The translations under genes were made by a program, and so were the position numbers. Below, in pieces: positions 42,564 to 51,777 of a DNA stretch of 64,000 nt (positions are counted from its first letter, which is position 1; every line of letters starts with the position of its first letter). Below the pieces are notes generated by a model, which saw only the letters and a list, made by a program, of their open reading frames with translations, was not told the DNA's origin and searched no databases. The DNA comes from Clostridium sp. (GTDB taxonomy: Bacteria; Bacillota; Clostridia; Lachnospirales; Lachnospiraceae): NCBI GenBank assembly GCA_018377235.1, contig JAGZZT010000012.1, forward strand, positions 1-64,000. The letters run 5' to 3'.

Positions 42564-43316
42564 TCACCTCTTTTTCATTCTTCCGTACTGAAATATAATT
42601 TTATCTGTCATCCTGGACGCCTCGCTGCGCGTCAGGTATTCTATGTCAACAGATAGGTTTATTCTATGATATTTTGCCAATTCCCGCAAGCCTTCTTTTT
42701 GCTTTTTTGAGGCCGGCTGATCCCTTTTTACCTTATAAATCAGCGGCTTTGGGAGAAAAGCCTCCTCATGCTGGGAAAAGTTCAGAGCCCTGATTTTCTG
42801 ATACAGAAAATGGGACATTCTGGCATCTGAAAGCGCCCGGTGCGCTGTCTCTTCCGGAACCTGAAACCAGGCGCATGCAGCGGCCAGATTCTTTTTCTCT
42901 TCCTCTGGCATGAACCGGCGGCAGAGAGCCAGCGTATCGATGCCCGCCCGCTCAAAGGAAAAGCCTGCGTTGACTGCAGCCCGCTTTAAAAAACTGTAGT
43001 CGAAGATCACATGATGGCCCAGCAGAGGAAGCTCCTGACAGAATTCCATGACCTGCCCGATGACATCTTCCATGTCCGGCGCTTCTGTGAGCATCTCATC
43101 TGTGATGCCTGTCAGATCCGTAATCCTCGCTGGAAGCGGCTGATGAGGGTTGATAAGCAGGGAAAGCTCCCTCTCTATCGCTCCATTTTTCACCAGGCAG
43201 GCTCCAATCTCTATGATTCTGCTGCGCTTCGGATCAAGACCTGTAGTTTCCAGATCCAGTGCCAGATAGGAGCCGCCTGCACAGCAGAGCGCTGATTCCC
43301 GTTCTCTCTCCTCCAT
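42564..43316 (-). CDS. DnaQ-like 3'-5' exonuclease
   Basis: DEDDh exonuclease like the epsilon/PolC proofreading domain. Seen: ExoI YLALDLETTGLDPKRSRIIE, ExoII LPLLGHHVIFDYSFLKRAAV and ExoIII AHRALSDARMSHFLY. A further ~80 C-terminal residues of unknown role follow. The start is ATG 43316, which overlaps the nth stop. The upstream frame to 43427 runs inside nth and is not likely. It may act in DNA repair together with Nth. Confidence 0.88.
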   Translation of the reverse strand: MEERERESALCCAGGSYLALDLETTGLDPKRSRIIEIGACLVKNGAIERELSLLINPHQPLPARITDLTGITDEMLTEAPDMEDVIGQVMEFCQELPLLGHHVIFDYSFLKRAAVNAGFSFERAGIDTLALCRRFMPEEEKKNLAAACAWFQVPEETAHRALSDARMSHFLYQKIRALNFSQHEEAFLPKPLIYKVKRDQPASKKQKEGLRELAKYHRINLSVDIEYLTRSEASRMTDKIIFQYGRMKKR

Positions 43317-43972
43317 CACAGTTCTTCCTTTCTTCCAAGGCATTCTTCTCTTAAAAAACACTCCCCGCACCTGGGGTTTCTGGCCGTACAGATCGTTCTT
43401 CCCAGCGTAATAATATGAATGTTCCACAGAATCCAGTGGTCTTTCGGCAATACCCTCATCAGCTCATACTCGATCTTCTCCGGATCCTCCTCCTTCGCAA
43501 GTCCCAGCTTTCTGGAAATCCGCTTTACATGGGTATCTACCACAATACTGGGTTCATTGTAAATATTGCCTCGGATCACATTGGCCGTCTTCCTGCCCAC
43601 CCCTGCCAGAGTCAGCAGATCCTCCATCCTTTCCGGAACCTGGCCGTCAAACCGCTCCACCAGCGCCTGACAGCAGGAAATAATATTTTTAGCTTTAGAG
43701 TGGTAAAAACCGATGGAATGAATATCCTGTTCCAGCTCTCTCTGATCGGCGGCGGCAAATTTCTCCAGCGTATCGTATTTCTTAAAGAGAGTCTCAGTCA
43801 CTATATTTACCCTGGCATCTGTACACTGGGCGCTCATAATCACAGCGATTAAAAGCTGCCACGGCGTCTCATAGTTCAGATAACAGCGGTACTCTGTGCC
43901 GTATTCCCTGTCAAGCAGCGCAAGAATTCGCTCCACCCGCTCCGCCTTCCTGGCTTTCGTCTCTCGTTTCAC
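43316..43972 (-). CDS. nth: Endonuclease III
   Basis: DNA glycosylase/AP lyase that removes oxidised pyrimidines. Seen: LLIAVIMSAQCTDARVNIVT, the HhH region LLTLAGVGRKTANVI with catalytic Lys and VVDTHVKRISRKLGL with catalytic Asp, and the iron-sulfur cluster C-x6-C-x2-C-x5-C near the C-terminus (CTARNPRCGECFLREEC). Length 218. The start is GTG 43972, with GGGGAA upstream. It is coupled to the exonuclease gene. Confidence 0.96.
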   Translation of the reverse strand: MKRETKARKAERVERILALLDREYGTEYRCYLNYETPWQLLIAVIMSAQCTDARVNIVTETLFKKYDTLEKFAAADQRELEQDIHSIGFYHSKAKNIISCCQALVERFDGQVPERMEDLLTLAGVGRKTANVIRGNIYNEPSIVVDTHVKRISRKLGLAKEEDPEKIEYELMRVLPKDHWILWNIHIITLGRTICTARNPRCGECFLREECLGRKEEL

Positions 43973-44025
43973 AGCTATTGTTCCCCTTTTTTATAAAAAT
44001 GATTAATTGCTTTCCGCTCTCTGGC

Positions 44026-45912
44026 TTAATTCTTCCTCTCAATTCTGCCAGCTTCGATCCTTCTGGCATTTCCTAAAAGCGCATCCCTGTGCAGATAATC
44101 AAACAGGAGCAGCCGTCCGTCCCTCATAACCTCCATGTGAGCCATCCGGCTCATCTGCCTGGAGTCATATCCCTCGTATCCTATGAGACAGCGCGGCTCC
44201 TTCCCTTCTCTGATAAAGAACTGTTTGATCTCCTCCTTGTAAGGTGATAAATCTCTCCCAAAGGATGGACGGCTCTTAGCGTTTTCCCTGAGGTAGAGAT
44301 CCTCTGTCAAAAGATCACGGTACAGTTCCAGCCTGTCCGGATCTGCCTGTACCTCTGTCTGAATATCCCTCCCCAGCGTTTTCTCAATAAAGGCAAACAG
44401 GATTTCATACCTGGCGTTCCGGCTGTGGCTGACCCCCGACAGGCCCCGCTCTCTGTAATAGCCCCAAAGAGCCTCATACATGTCAAAAGCTGATGAAAAT
44501 TCGGTCTGAAGTTCCTTCACCGTATTTCTGAACTGACCGCTGTTGTAGTAGACTTCCACCATCTCCTCCACGCCTTTCAGCCGGATCAGCTCCCCGTAGG
44601 ACAGCCATCTGGTGGACAATACCTCATAGGGAGGCGTTTCTCTGAATAAAAGGCCATAGTCCTGCGCCCTTTCCTCCATATAAGAGCCGGAGAGCACCTT
44701 CAAAAAGCCCAGCTGCAGCTGCTCCGGTTCCATGGCGTAAACCTGGTTAAACGAGCGCTTAAAAGACTCATACCCCTCCCAGGGCAGGCCTGCGATTAAA
44801 TCCAGGTGCTGGTGGATATTTCGGAATCCATTGATTTGTTTTACATTTGACTCCAGCTTCTTCAAATCCATCCGCCGCCGGATTTCTCTGATTGTATCCG
44901 GATTTGTTGTCTGCACTCCTATCTCCAGCTGAACAAGACCAGGGCGCATCTCTGACAGCAGGAAAAGTTCCTCCTCCGACAGAAGATCCGCTGAAATTTC
45001 AAAATGGAAGTTTGTAATCCCATTGTCGTGATCCCGGATAAAACGCCATATTTCCATGGAATGACTCTTTTTACAGTTAAAGGTCCGATCTACAAATTTC
45101 ACCTGCGGGACACGATGTTCCAGGAAAAAAGCCAGCTCCTGCTTCACCAGCTCAAGACTGCGGAACCGTACAGTCTTATCAATGGAAGAGAGGCAGTAGC
45201 TGCAGGAAAAGGGACAGCCCCTGCTGCTCTCATAATAGATAATTCTATTCTCCATACCCTTTAAATCGCTGTAGACAAAGGGAATATCATCCAAATCCAT
45301 CAGAGGGGCAGGCAGATTCTTCACAATCTCTTCTGTTTCATGGCAGCCGCAGACTCCGCTCCCATCCTCTCGTCGGAAAATAAGGCCAGGAATCTGTTCC
45401 AGAGACTCGTCCGGCCAGACAGACCGGCTGATATTCTGGCAGGCCGCCTGACGGATAAAATCGCCTCCATCCCCTGTCTCTGACTCTTCCTGTCTGTCCG
45501 CAGCGCCCAGAAGCCGGAAAAAGGTCTCTTCTCCTTCCCCAGCCATGACGCCCCGCACAGACGGTTCCTTCCTTAAAAATTCCTCCGCCCGGTAGGAAAC
45601 CTCCGGCCCTCCCAGCCAGATTTCAGTTCTGGGCAGTACCTTTTTCAGATCCCGGATCAGCTCCTGAACATAGAGAATATTCCAGATATAGCAGGAAAAT
45701 CCTACTGCATCCGGATCCTTTTCGTAAATATCCTGCAGAATATCATCCATCTGGTGATTAATAGTGTATTCTCCTATTTCTATCTCCCAATCTGCCCCTG
45801 AAACATCTGCTGCCTGTCCTTTCCGCTTTTCATCCGCATACTTTTTCAGGCTGTAGACGCCCAGATTTGAATGAATATACTTAGCGTTTACCGCTGCCAG
45901 CAAAAATTTCAT
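44026..45912 (-). CDS. B12-binding radical SAM protein (DUF4080)
   Basis: Seen: an N-terminal cobalamin-binding-like domain (FLLAAVNAKYIHSNLGVYSL; DPDAVGFSCYIWNILYVQEL). The radical SAM cluster motif is in SSRGCPFSCSYCLSSID (CxxxCxxC). The C-terminal part fits DUF4080, a constant partner of this subfamily in Firmicutes. Length 628. ATG 45912 overlaps the last base of the dCMP deaminase gene region and follows GAGGT. The substrate is not known. Probably in an operon with the deaminase. Confidence 0.9.
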   Translation of the reverse strand: MKFLLAAVNAKYIHSNLGVYSLKKYADEKRKGQAADVSGADWEIEIGEYTINHQMDDILQDIYEKDPDAVGFSCYIWNILYVQELIRDLKKVLPRTEIWLGGPEVSYRAEEFLRKEPSVRGVMAGEGEETFFRLLGAADRQEESETGDGGDFIRQAACQNISRSVWPDESLEQIPGLIFRREDGSGVCGCHETEEIVKNLPAPLMDLDDIPFVYSDLKGMENRIIYYESSRGCPFSCSYCLSSIDKTVRFRSLELVKQELAFFLEHRVPQVKFVDRTFNCKKSHSMEIWRFIRDHDNGITNFHFEISADLLSEEELFLLSEMRPGLVQLEIGVQTTNPDTIREIRRRMDLKKLESNVKQINGFRNIHQHLDLIAGLPWEGYESFKRSFNQVYAMEPEQLQLGFLKVLSGSYMEERAQDYGLLFRETPPYEVLSTRWLSYGELIRLKGVEEMVEVYYNSGQFRNTVKELQTEFSSAFDMYEALWGYYRERGLSGVSHSRNARYEILFAFIEKTLGRDIQTEVQADPDRLELYRDLLTEDLYLRENAKSRPSFGRDLSPYKEEIKQFFIREGKEPRCLIGYEGYDSRQMSRMAHMEVMRDGRLLLFDYLHRDALLGNARRIEAGRIERKN

Positions 45913-46479
45913 CTACAGAGATACCTCTATCTTTCTTCCAGTTGGATTGTACTTATAATATCTCACTCCCGCCGCATCCAGCATTCGCTTAGAAGCCCGA
46001 ACGGAAGGTGTGTTTTTATATTTGTCGCTGTCATAGACCAGTGTGCGGATACCCGCCTGGATAATCGCCTTGGCGCACTCATTACAGGGAAACAGGGTGA
46101 CATAAAGCTTGCTGCCCTCCAGGCTGCCTCCCCTGTAATTTAAAATGGCATTCAGCTCGCTGTGGGTGGTATAGAGATACTTGGCATTGTAGGGATCATC
46201 TGTCTCATGCTCTTTTCCCCACGGAAATTCATCATCTGAGCAGCCAATAGGAAAGCCGTTATACCCCATAGAAAGAATCTTATTGTCGCTGCTGACAATG
46301 CAGGCTCCCACCTGCGTGCTGGGATCCTTCGACCGCATGGCCGCCAGCTTGGCAACTCCCATAAAATACTCATCCCAGGTAATGTAATCTGCCCTTTTTT
46401 CTGACTTGCAGACTCTTCCTCTGATTTTAGCTGTCTCTTCTGTTCTTGCCGTCTCTTCTGCCTTTTCTGCCCCATTCAT
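45913..46479 (-). CDS. Deoxycytidylate (dCMP) deaminase
   Basis: Deaminates dCMP to dUMP for thymidylate synthesis. Seen: zinc-binding THSELNAILNY (His and Glu) and FPCNECAKAIIQAGI (PCxxC). SKDPSTQVGACIVSSDNKIL and SMGYNGFPIGC are typical of the ComEB/dCMP deaminase family. The ~30-residue N-terminal extension is rich in Glu/Lys and may be disordered. ATG 46479 has GGAGGAGG. Confidence 0.94.
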   Translation of the reverse strand: MNGAEKAEETARTEETAKIRGRVCKSEKRADYITWDEYFMGVAKLAAMRSKDPSTQVGACIVSSDNKILSMGYNGFPIGCSDDEFPWGKEHETDDPYNAKYLYTTHSELNAILNYRGGSLEGSKLYVTLFPCNECAKAIIQAGIRTLVYDSDKYKNTPSVRASKRMLDAAGVRYYKYNPTGRKIEVSL

Positions 46480-46540
46480 AGATACTGCCTCCTCCTGCTG
46501 CTCTTCTATTCCTCTTTTCTGCCTCTGTTCTCTCCTGATC

Positions 46541-47671
46541 CTACACCTGAATCACCTGATATCCTGCCGCCTTGTTCAGCCGGTTCATAATCGCCTGCCC
46601 CAGCTCATCGGCAGGAAAACTCTCTGAAAAGATAACATCCGCTCCCAAATCGTCAAAGTCTCTGAGTACCGCATAGAGATTATGAGCCACCGTCGCCTCG
46701 TCTGACCGGAGACCAATACTCTTTACAATTCCAGCCGGATAAAGCGTCTTTGTCTCTTCCGTACAGATAATACCTACCTTACAGCCCTTTCCAAGCTTCT
46801 CAGCCGCCAGCTCATTGATACGGGCTGTCACTGCCCCCGTCTCTCCCTCTACCAGCGTGAGGGACGCCTTGGGAGCGTAATGGCGGTATTTCATGCCTGG
46901 GGCCTTTGGCTTTACATCTGCCCTTATAGGGCCTGTAATCGCCGGATCCACATCTACCTGCCCCACAGCGTCCCGAAGCATCTCCATGGTAATGGCTCCT
47001 GGTCTCAAAAGAGTGGGAATTTCCTCCGTCACATCCACAATTGTAGATTCCACGCCGATTCCCACTGGACCTCCATCCACAATCATATCAATTTTTCCGT
47101 CCATGTCCTGAAGCACATGCTCTGCTCTGGTAGGGCTGGGACGGCCTGACGTATTGGCGCTGGGAGCTGCAATAGGAACGCCTGCCAGGCGGATCAGTTC
47201 TCTTGCTACCGGATCGCTGGGCATACGCACAGCCACTGTCTCAAGGCCTCCTGTAGTACCGTGAGGCACAATTTCACTTTTAGGAAATACCAGAGTCAGC
47301 GGTCCTGGCCAGAATGCCTCCGCCAGCTTTCTTCCCGCTTCCGGAATCTCAGATACCAGCGGCTTCAGGCCGTCTAAATCAGCAATATGTGCAATCAGAG
47401 GATTATCAGAAGGACGTCCTTTCGCCTCATAAATCTTCCTGGAAGCCTTCTCATCCAGGGCATTTGCCCCCAGCCCGTACACAGTCTCTGTCGGAAAAGC
47501 AGCAAGGCCTCCTTTTCTGAGAACTGCCGCCGCTTCCGCAAGAGCCGCCTGATCCTCGTCTGTCAATTCTGCCGGTCTGTTTCTGTCAGCCAGAGAAAAG
47601 CTCAGCTCCTTCTCCCGCATATTTCTGTACGCTTCATTGATTTTTACAACCTTTGTTTTTATCTGATCCAT
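46541..47671 (-). CDS. L-threonylcarbamoyladenylate synthase (Sua5/TsaC type)
   Basis: Makes threonylcarbamoyl-AMP, the donor for t6A in tRNA. Seen: GGLAAFPTETVYGLGANALD, IYEAKGRPSDNPLIAHI, AVRMPSDPVARELI, PIAAPSANTSGRPSPTRA and the C-terminal Sua5 domain (APGMKYRHYAPKASLTLVEG). The two-domain length (~376) marks it as Sua5 rather than the short TsaC. ATG 47671 follows AGAGG; the longer frame to 47752 is less likely. Confidence 0.95.
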   Translation of the reverse strand: MDQIKTKVVKINEAYRNMREKELSFSLADRNRPAELTDEDQAALAEAAAVLRKGGLAAFPTETVYGLGANALDEKASRKIYEAKGRPSDNPLIAHIADLDGLKPLVSEIPEAGRKLAEAFWPGPLTLVFPKSEIVPHGTTGGLETVAVRMPSDPVARELIRLAGVPIAAPSANTSGRPSPTRAEHVLQDMDGKIDMIVDGGPVGIGVESTIVDVTEEIPTLLRPGAITMEMLRDAVGQVDVDPAITGPIRADVKPKAPGMKYRHYAPKASLTLVEGETGAVTARINELAAEKLGKGCKVGIICTEETKTLYPAGIVKSIGLRSDEATVAHNLYAVLRDFDDLGADVIFSESFPADELGQAIMNRLNKAAGYQVIQV

Positions 47672-47853
47672 GTTTTTTAACCTCTTCCTGCCAGCTTGGC
47701 TCCGATTCTTCCCTGAAAGCAGCGTCTCCTGTTTCTGACGCTTCGGCCTCAAGCGGAGAGAATTGCGCTATAAGGCGTGTTGTCTCTTTTACACTGACGC
47801 TATCATAGCACAGGAACAGAACAGGTGCAAGACTGGCCTGCGGCAGCAGACTC

Positions 47854-48567
47854 TCATCTGGTATTTAAGTATTCCATCACTCCCATATGAATGGTCCAAG
47901 CCAGCCGATCCTGATATTCCGGTGAACCAAGCCGCGCTGCTTCCTGCCAGTTCGAAAGAAATCCGCACTCAACAATTACAATCGGACATTTGACGTGGAG
48001 AAGCAGGTAATAGCTGTCATTGGCCTTGGCCTTTCTGGTATTCTGCTTCCCCAAAACATAATCAAACCTCTTCTGTATGATCTCTGCCAGCCGTTTTCCC
48101 TTTACAGAACCAGTGTAGTAAAAAACCTGGCCTCCTGACACTGGCTCCTGGTGATAACTGTTCTGGTGAATGCTCACCACCAGCTCTGGCTGAGCCTGGT
48201 CTGCCAGACTGCATCTGGCCTTCATATCAGCCGATTTTTTTCTGGTATCCGTTTCGCTGTAAAGTCCTTTATCCTCCTCCCTTGTCAAAATCACCTTCAC
48301 ATCCGCCTGTTCCAGATAGCGGGCCAGTTTTTTTGCAATTGCCAGGTTAATATCTTTTTCCAGGCTCTGATCCACTCCCACCTTGCCTGGATCATTGCCG
48401 CCATGTCCTGCGTCAATCACCACCACCGGCTGTTTTGTCCCCACATGAACGCTTCTGCCAGCTGCCGCAAGTCCCGTATACCGAAATACAGAAAATAAAA
48501 ATGCCGACAGAAGCACTGCGCAAAACGCTCCCACTATATGCCGCTTGATGAAATGAACTGCTCTCAT
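47854..48567 (-). CDS. N-acetylmuramoyl-L-alanine amidase (Amidase_3)
   Basis: Zinc amidase that cleaves the stem peptide from peptidoglycan. Seen: an N-terminal membrane anchor (IVGAFCAVLLSAFLFSVF), VVVIDAGHGGNDPGKVG with the first His, the QSLEKDINLAIAKKL Glu, SIHQNSYHQ with the second His, and the late IVIVECGFLSNWQEA with catalytic Glu. Length ~237. ATG 48567 follows GGTGGAG. The protein is close in type to CwlD, the spore cortex amidase, which would fit a spore-former. Confidence 0.9.
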   Translation of the reverse strand: MRAVHFIKRHIVGAFCAVLLSAFLFSVFRYTGLAAAGRSVHVGTKQPVVVIDAGHGGNDPGKVGVDQSLEKDINLAIAKKLARYLEQADVKVILTREEDKGLYSETDTRKKSADMKARCSLADQAQPELVVSIHQNSYHQEPVSGGQVFYYTGSVKGKRLAEIIQKRFDYVLGKQNTRKAKANDSYYLLLHVKCPIVIVECGFLSNWQEAARLGSPEYQDRLAWTIHMGVMEYLNTR

Positions 48568-48771
48568 CTCTCCACCTGACTGCACTTCGTTCCGTTCAGT
48601 ATATTCTTCTTTGGCCCTGTCCCATGTCTGGCATCTGGCGTCAGTGTACAAAGAGGGCTGCAGCATATACAGAAAAAGCTCTGACAGCTAAAAAGAAAGC
48701 CTTTCTGCTCCTTTAAGCGGAATAGAAAAGCTCTCTTTCTGCAAATGCCCAGGCAGCCCCCAGGCAGGTCT

Positions 48772-50457
48772 TTATTTTACTTTACTGCCGTCCTCCCACT
48801 GGATTACATCCCAGATTTCAGGACTTTCCAGACCCAGCTTCCAGACTGCGGTTCCGGCCAAATCATATTTTCTGATTAAATCCATTTTAAGGCTAAGGGA
48901 GCTCTCGTCCTCCATCCAGAGATATTCTGTCACTCCGTCTGATTCCTTGTGTTCTCCATAATACTGCCCCAGCTCCTCCTGCCATGTAAGTTCCACACCG
49001 TTTTCCTCAACCCACTCCTTTGCTTTGTAAATGCCAAGAGCAGAGGAAGCTGTTTTCCCATCCTCTTCTGTCCAGAGCCTGGTATAAAACGGAACCGCGT
49101 TGATGACTTTCTCTTTCGGAACCTCCAGAAGCGTATCTGTAATTCCTTTGTCCACAAACTCGATGGAAGCCGTGGATCCCATCTCTCCTCCTGCATAGTG
49201 CTCATCGTAGCCCATGATAATCACATAGTCAGCCACAATTCCCTGCTCTTTTCTATTATAATCAGCCGTGTACTCAGACGGCACGTAATTATCTACAGAA
49301 AGGACAAGCCCCCGTTCCCGGCAGGCAATGGACATTTCTCTGATAAACTGGACATAATGAGGCATCGCCTCAGGCTTCAGGCTCTCAAAATCCAGGTTAA
49401 AACCATCAAAACCGTAGCTTTCTGCCTCCTCCATCATATCCTCAATCAGCTTTTGTCTGGTAGAAGTCCTGGACAGCAGAATTTCAGACTGGACGTTCTT
49501 ACTGCACTCCTTACTGAAATTGTCCAGCATGGCCCAAACCTGAAGCCCTTTTTCATGAGCCTTTTCTACATAACTTTTGCTGGCCAGAGATTCATAATCT
49601 CCGTCATTGCTGCTGAGGGTAAACCAGGTAGGCACAATCACATTGACTCCTTTAGACGGCTCTAAAAGCTCCTCCATCTTTCCATTAGCCTCTGGAATGG
49701 TCACCTGATGAAAAGCCAGAAGAATTTTCTCATCCAGAGAAATGTTCTTGTATACTGGCTCCTTAAAATTAGTCTCAATGGTCTCTGAACGAAGATTTTT
49801 CAGTTTTCTGTTTTTTACATAGCCTACATGGCCATCCGGCGTAGCTACTTTCACCCATTTCTCATCCGTATCCAAAACTGTGACGCTGTCTCCTCTTCTG
49901 CACTCTGTCAAAATTGGACTTTTCACATCCTTTTTTGTCCTGACCTGCACGGTTCCCCGCACATCAGCCACAGGGACATTCTCAAAGGTATCCTCAATAA
50001 ACACCCGTTTCACATCTGTCCTGTCAAAAGCCTGGATTCTGACTTTCGTGTAGTTCAGCACCAGCCCCATGGATACATAGACATCATCTCCCTTTTCTAA
50101 AAGCAGAGGCTGTCCGCTGCTTCCTACAGAGCTGCTGTCAGCATAGAGAATCTCTTCCGGAAGAGCGTAAACCAGCATCTTTTTCTCTTCATCCCAGTAA
50201 AATCTGCTGTTAATGCAAGCGCTTACCCAGTCCATAGGCAGGTAAGTCTGTCCATTTTCATAAATGCCTGAAGCATCCTGCTTTTCATAGTTCAAATATA
50301 AAACTGTCTCATTTTCACCTGCCTGATAAACGCTTTTTAAATCGGCACGTTCCCTGGACGGTCCAAACTTCCAGTAAAGAAACACGCTGCCTGCGGCTAT
50401 CCCCAGAAAAAGCACTGCGCCCAGAGCTTTTAAAATAGGATTTTTTCTATTTTTCAT
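48772..50457 (-). CDS. Glycoside hydrolase family 18 protein with SH3 domain
   Basis: Exported cell-wall hydrolase-like protein. Seen: an N-terminal transmembrane anchor (ALGAVLFLGIAAGSVFLYW), a copper-amine-oxidase-type N-terminal domain, an SH3b-like segment (GTVQVRTKKDVKSPILTEC; VTVLDTDEKWVKVATPDGHV), then a GH18 barrel. The GH18 catalytic motif is FDGFNLDFESL (DxxxDxE form). The layout is like YaaH/YdhD spore or wall hydrolases. ATG 50457 has GGAGGATAG. Length ~561. Confidence 0.9.
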   Translation of the reverse strand: MKNRKNPILKALGAVLFLGIAAGSVFLYWKFGPSRERADLKSVYQAGENETVLYLNYEKQDASGIYENGQTYLPMDWVSACINSRFYWDEEKKMLVYALPEEILYADSSSVGSSGQPLLLEKGDDVYVSMGLVLNYTKVRIQAFDRTDVKRVFIEDTFENVPVADVRGTVQVRTKKDVKSPILTECRRGDSVTVLDTDEKWVKVATPDGHVGYVKNRKLKNLRSETIETNFKEPVYKNISLDEKILLAFHQVTIPEANGKMEELLEPSKGVNVIVPTWFTLSSNDGDYESLASKSYVEKAHEKGLQVWAMLDNFSKECSKNVQSEILLSRTSTRQKLIEDMMEEAESYGFDGFNLDFESLKPEAMPHYVQFIREMSIACRERGLVLSVDNYVPSEYTADYNRKEQGIVADYVIIMGYDEHYAGGEMGSTASIEFVDKGITDTLLEVPKEKVINAVPFYTRLWTEEDGKTASSALGIYKAKEWVEENGVELTWQEELGQYYGEHKESDGVTEYLWMEDESSLSLKMDLIRKYDLAGTAVWKLGLESPEIWDVIQWEDGSKVK

Positions 50458-50792
50458 ATCTATCCTCCGGAAAAATCTGATGACATGCACTCGCAAACCC
50501 ACGCTGTGCAGACTGTCTGCTTCAACTCCAAAATGCTGATGTGGTACATTATACCACACTCCGGATAAATAGATTTGAAATTTTTCTTACATTTCTATTC
50601 GCATTTCTTTTCTGAAGACGGCAGCCGCGTACAGACCACAGAAATCTGGCTCTCCTGCCGATGTGTTCAGGCATAACAGCATCCTCTGAATTTTACCCGG
50701 CTCTGCGTTCTGTGTGGCTGCCCTTCCTTATGCTTCACTGTTTTTCAAGCTTCCTTATCCTCCTGGCTTCACAAACATACCTCCCTTCTTTT

Positions 50793-51044
50793 CTATCTGT
50801 GATAAACCTTGTCAAACCGAATTTCCACCAGCTTTCCAGATTCATCCGCAATATAATCCCCCATATAAAAAGCTCCGTCCTCCCGAATCTCCACTATTTT
50901 CTCGAGATCATGAGGGCCGGGTTCTTTTCCATCTACAAGAACTGTGACGCCAACCTTCTGAAACCGTTTGATCCCCTCCAGATAACGCCGTTTTTCCTCT
51001 GCTTCCCGTTTCCTTTTTTCTGATGCTTTTTCGTACTTATCCAC
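50793..51044 (-). CDS. Small conserved protein of unknown function
   Basis: 83 residues: a charged N-terminal helix (KASEKRKREAEEKRRYLEGI) and a C-terminal beta-like part (GAFYMGDYIADESGKLVEI). The start is a GTG with AGGAGAAG upstream, well spaced. No membrane segment. I do not recognise the family. It stands alone between the GH18 gene and the MinD-like gene on the same strand; the ~330 bp upstream of it toward GH18 contains no other gene. Confidence 0.6.
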   Translation of the reverse strand: MDKYEKASEKRKREAEEKRRYLEGIKRFQKVGVTVLVDGKEPGPHDLEKIVEIREDGAFYMGDYIADESGKLVEIRFDKVYHR

Positions 51045-51141
51045 TGATCTTCTCCTGTCTGAAGGGCAGTCTGAAATTCCTCCTGGGAGGTTTTATAACT
51101 CTAATACTGTGATATATTATATTTACTCTGCCCGCCCTTCT

Positions 51142-51750
51142 TTAATATTCCAGAAATCCCCCAAAGAAAGCTATAACCTCCCCTGACACCATAAATGCGT
51201 CCTCCGTTCTGGGAATCCGCCTGGCTTCTATGCCCGGATACTTTGAAAGCTCCTTCATAAACTCGCGGCTTCCTGAACTGATAAAATACTCCCACTTCCC
51301 ATCTGCGCGTTTTTTCTCTTCTGCCAGCTTCAGAAACGAGTGTATTTTCCATTCAGCCAGAGAACCTACCAGAAATTTTCTTTGACAGAGCTGAAATTTT
51401 GTTCTCGCTGACTCAAAATCATGTCCAAAGTCAATCACCACTGTGTCAAATTCTGAATTGGCCAAATCTGAGAACCTCTCCGGACCGGCTTCCTTCATAA
51501 AAGAAATCTCCAAAACACTACACGAACCATTTTCCTGTTTTAAGGCAGACCGTTCTGACAAAACCTCAAAAAGCCTTGAAAAATCCCCGCTTTTATTCTC
51601 TTCCAGCAAGGCCGTCCGTTTTCCCAGAACGCCTGAGAGGTAGGAAGCAGTCATAATAGAAAAGTGGGTCGTTCCCACTCCCGGACAGCTTCCTGCCACG
51701 CCTATCATCAGAGGATTGTGAAAAAAACCTCTTCTGTATCCGTCAGTCAC
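51142..51750 (-). CDS. MinD/ParA-like P-loop protein with unusual Walker A
   Basis: 202 residues. Seen: IGVAGSCPGVGTTHFSIMTA, a deviant Walker A (GSxPGxGTTH) lacking the usual lysine, then KRTALLEENKSG in place of the switch region and a Walker-B-like FDTVVIDFGHDFE. The loss of the signature lysines suggests altered or no ATP hydrolysis. The same P-loop variant occurs in the C-terminal half of the kinase encoded just upstream, so the two proteins probably work together. The start is GTG 51750. Function unknown. Confidence 0.65.
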   Translation of the reverse strand: MTDGYRRGFFHNPLMIGVAGSCPGVGTTHFSIMTASYLSGVLGKRTALLEENKSGDFSRLFEVLSERSALKQENGSCSVLEISFMKEAGPERFSDLANSEFDTVVIDFGHDFESARTKFQLCQRKFLVGSLAEWKIHSFLKLAEEKKRADGKWEYFISSGSREFMKELSKYPGIEARRIPRTEDAFMVSGEVIAFFGGFLEY

Positions 51751-51777
51751 GCCTGCCGTTCTCCCTTCTGTCTCAGT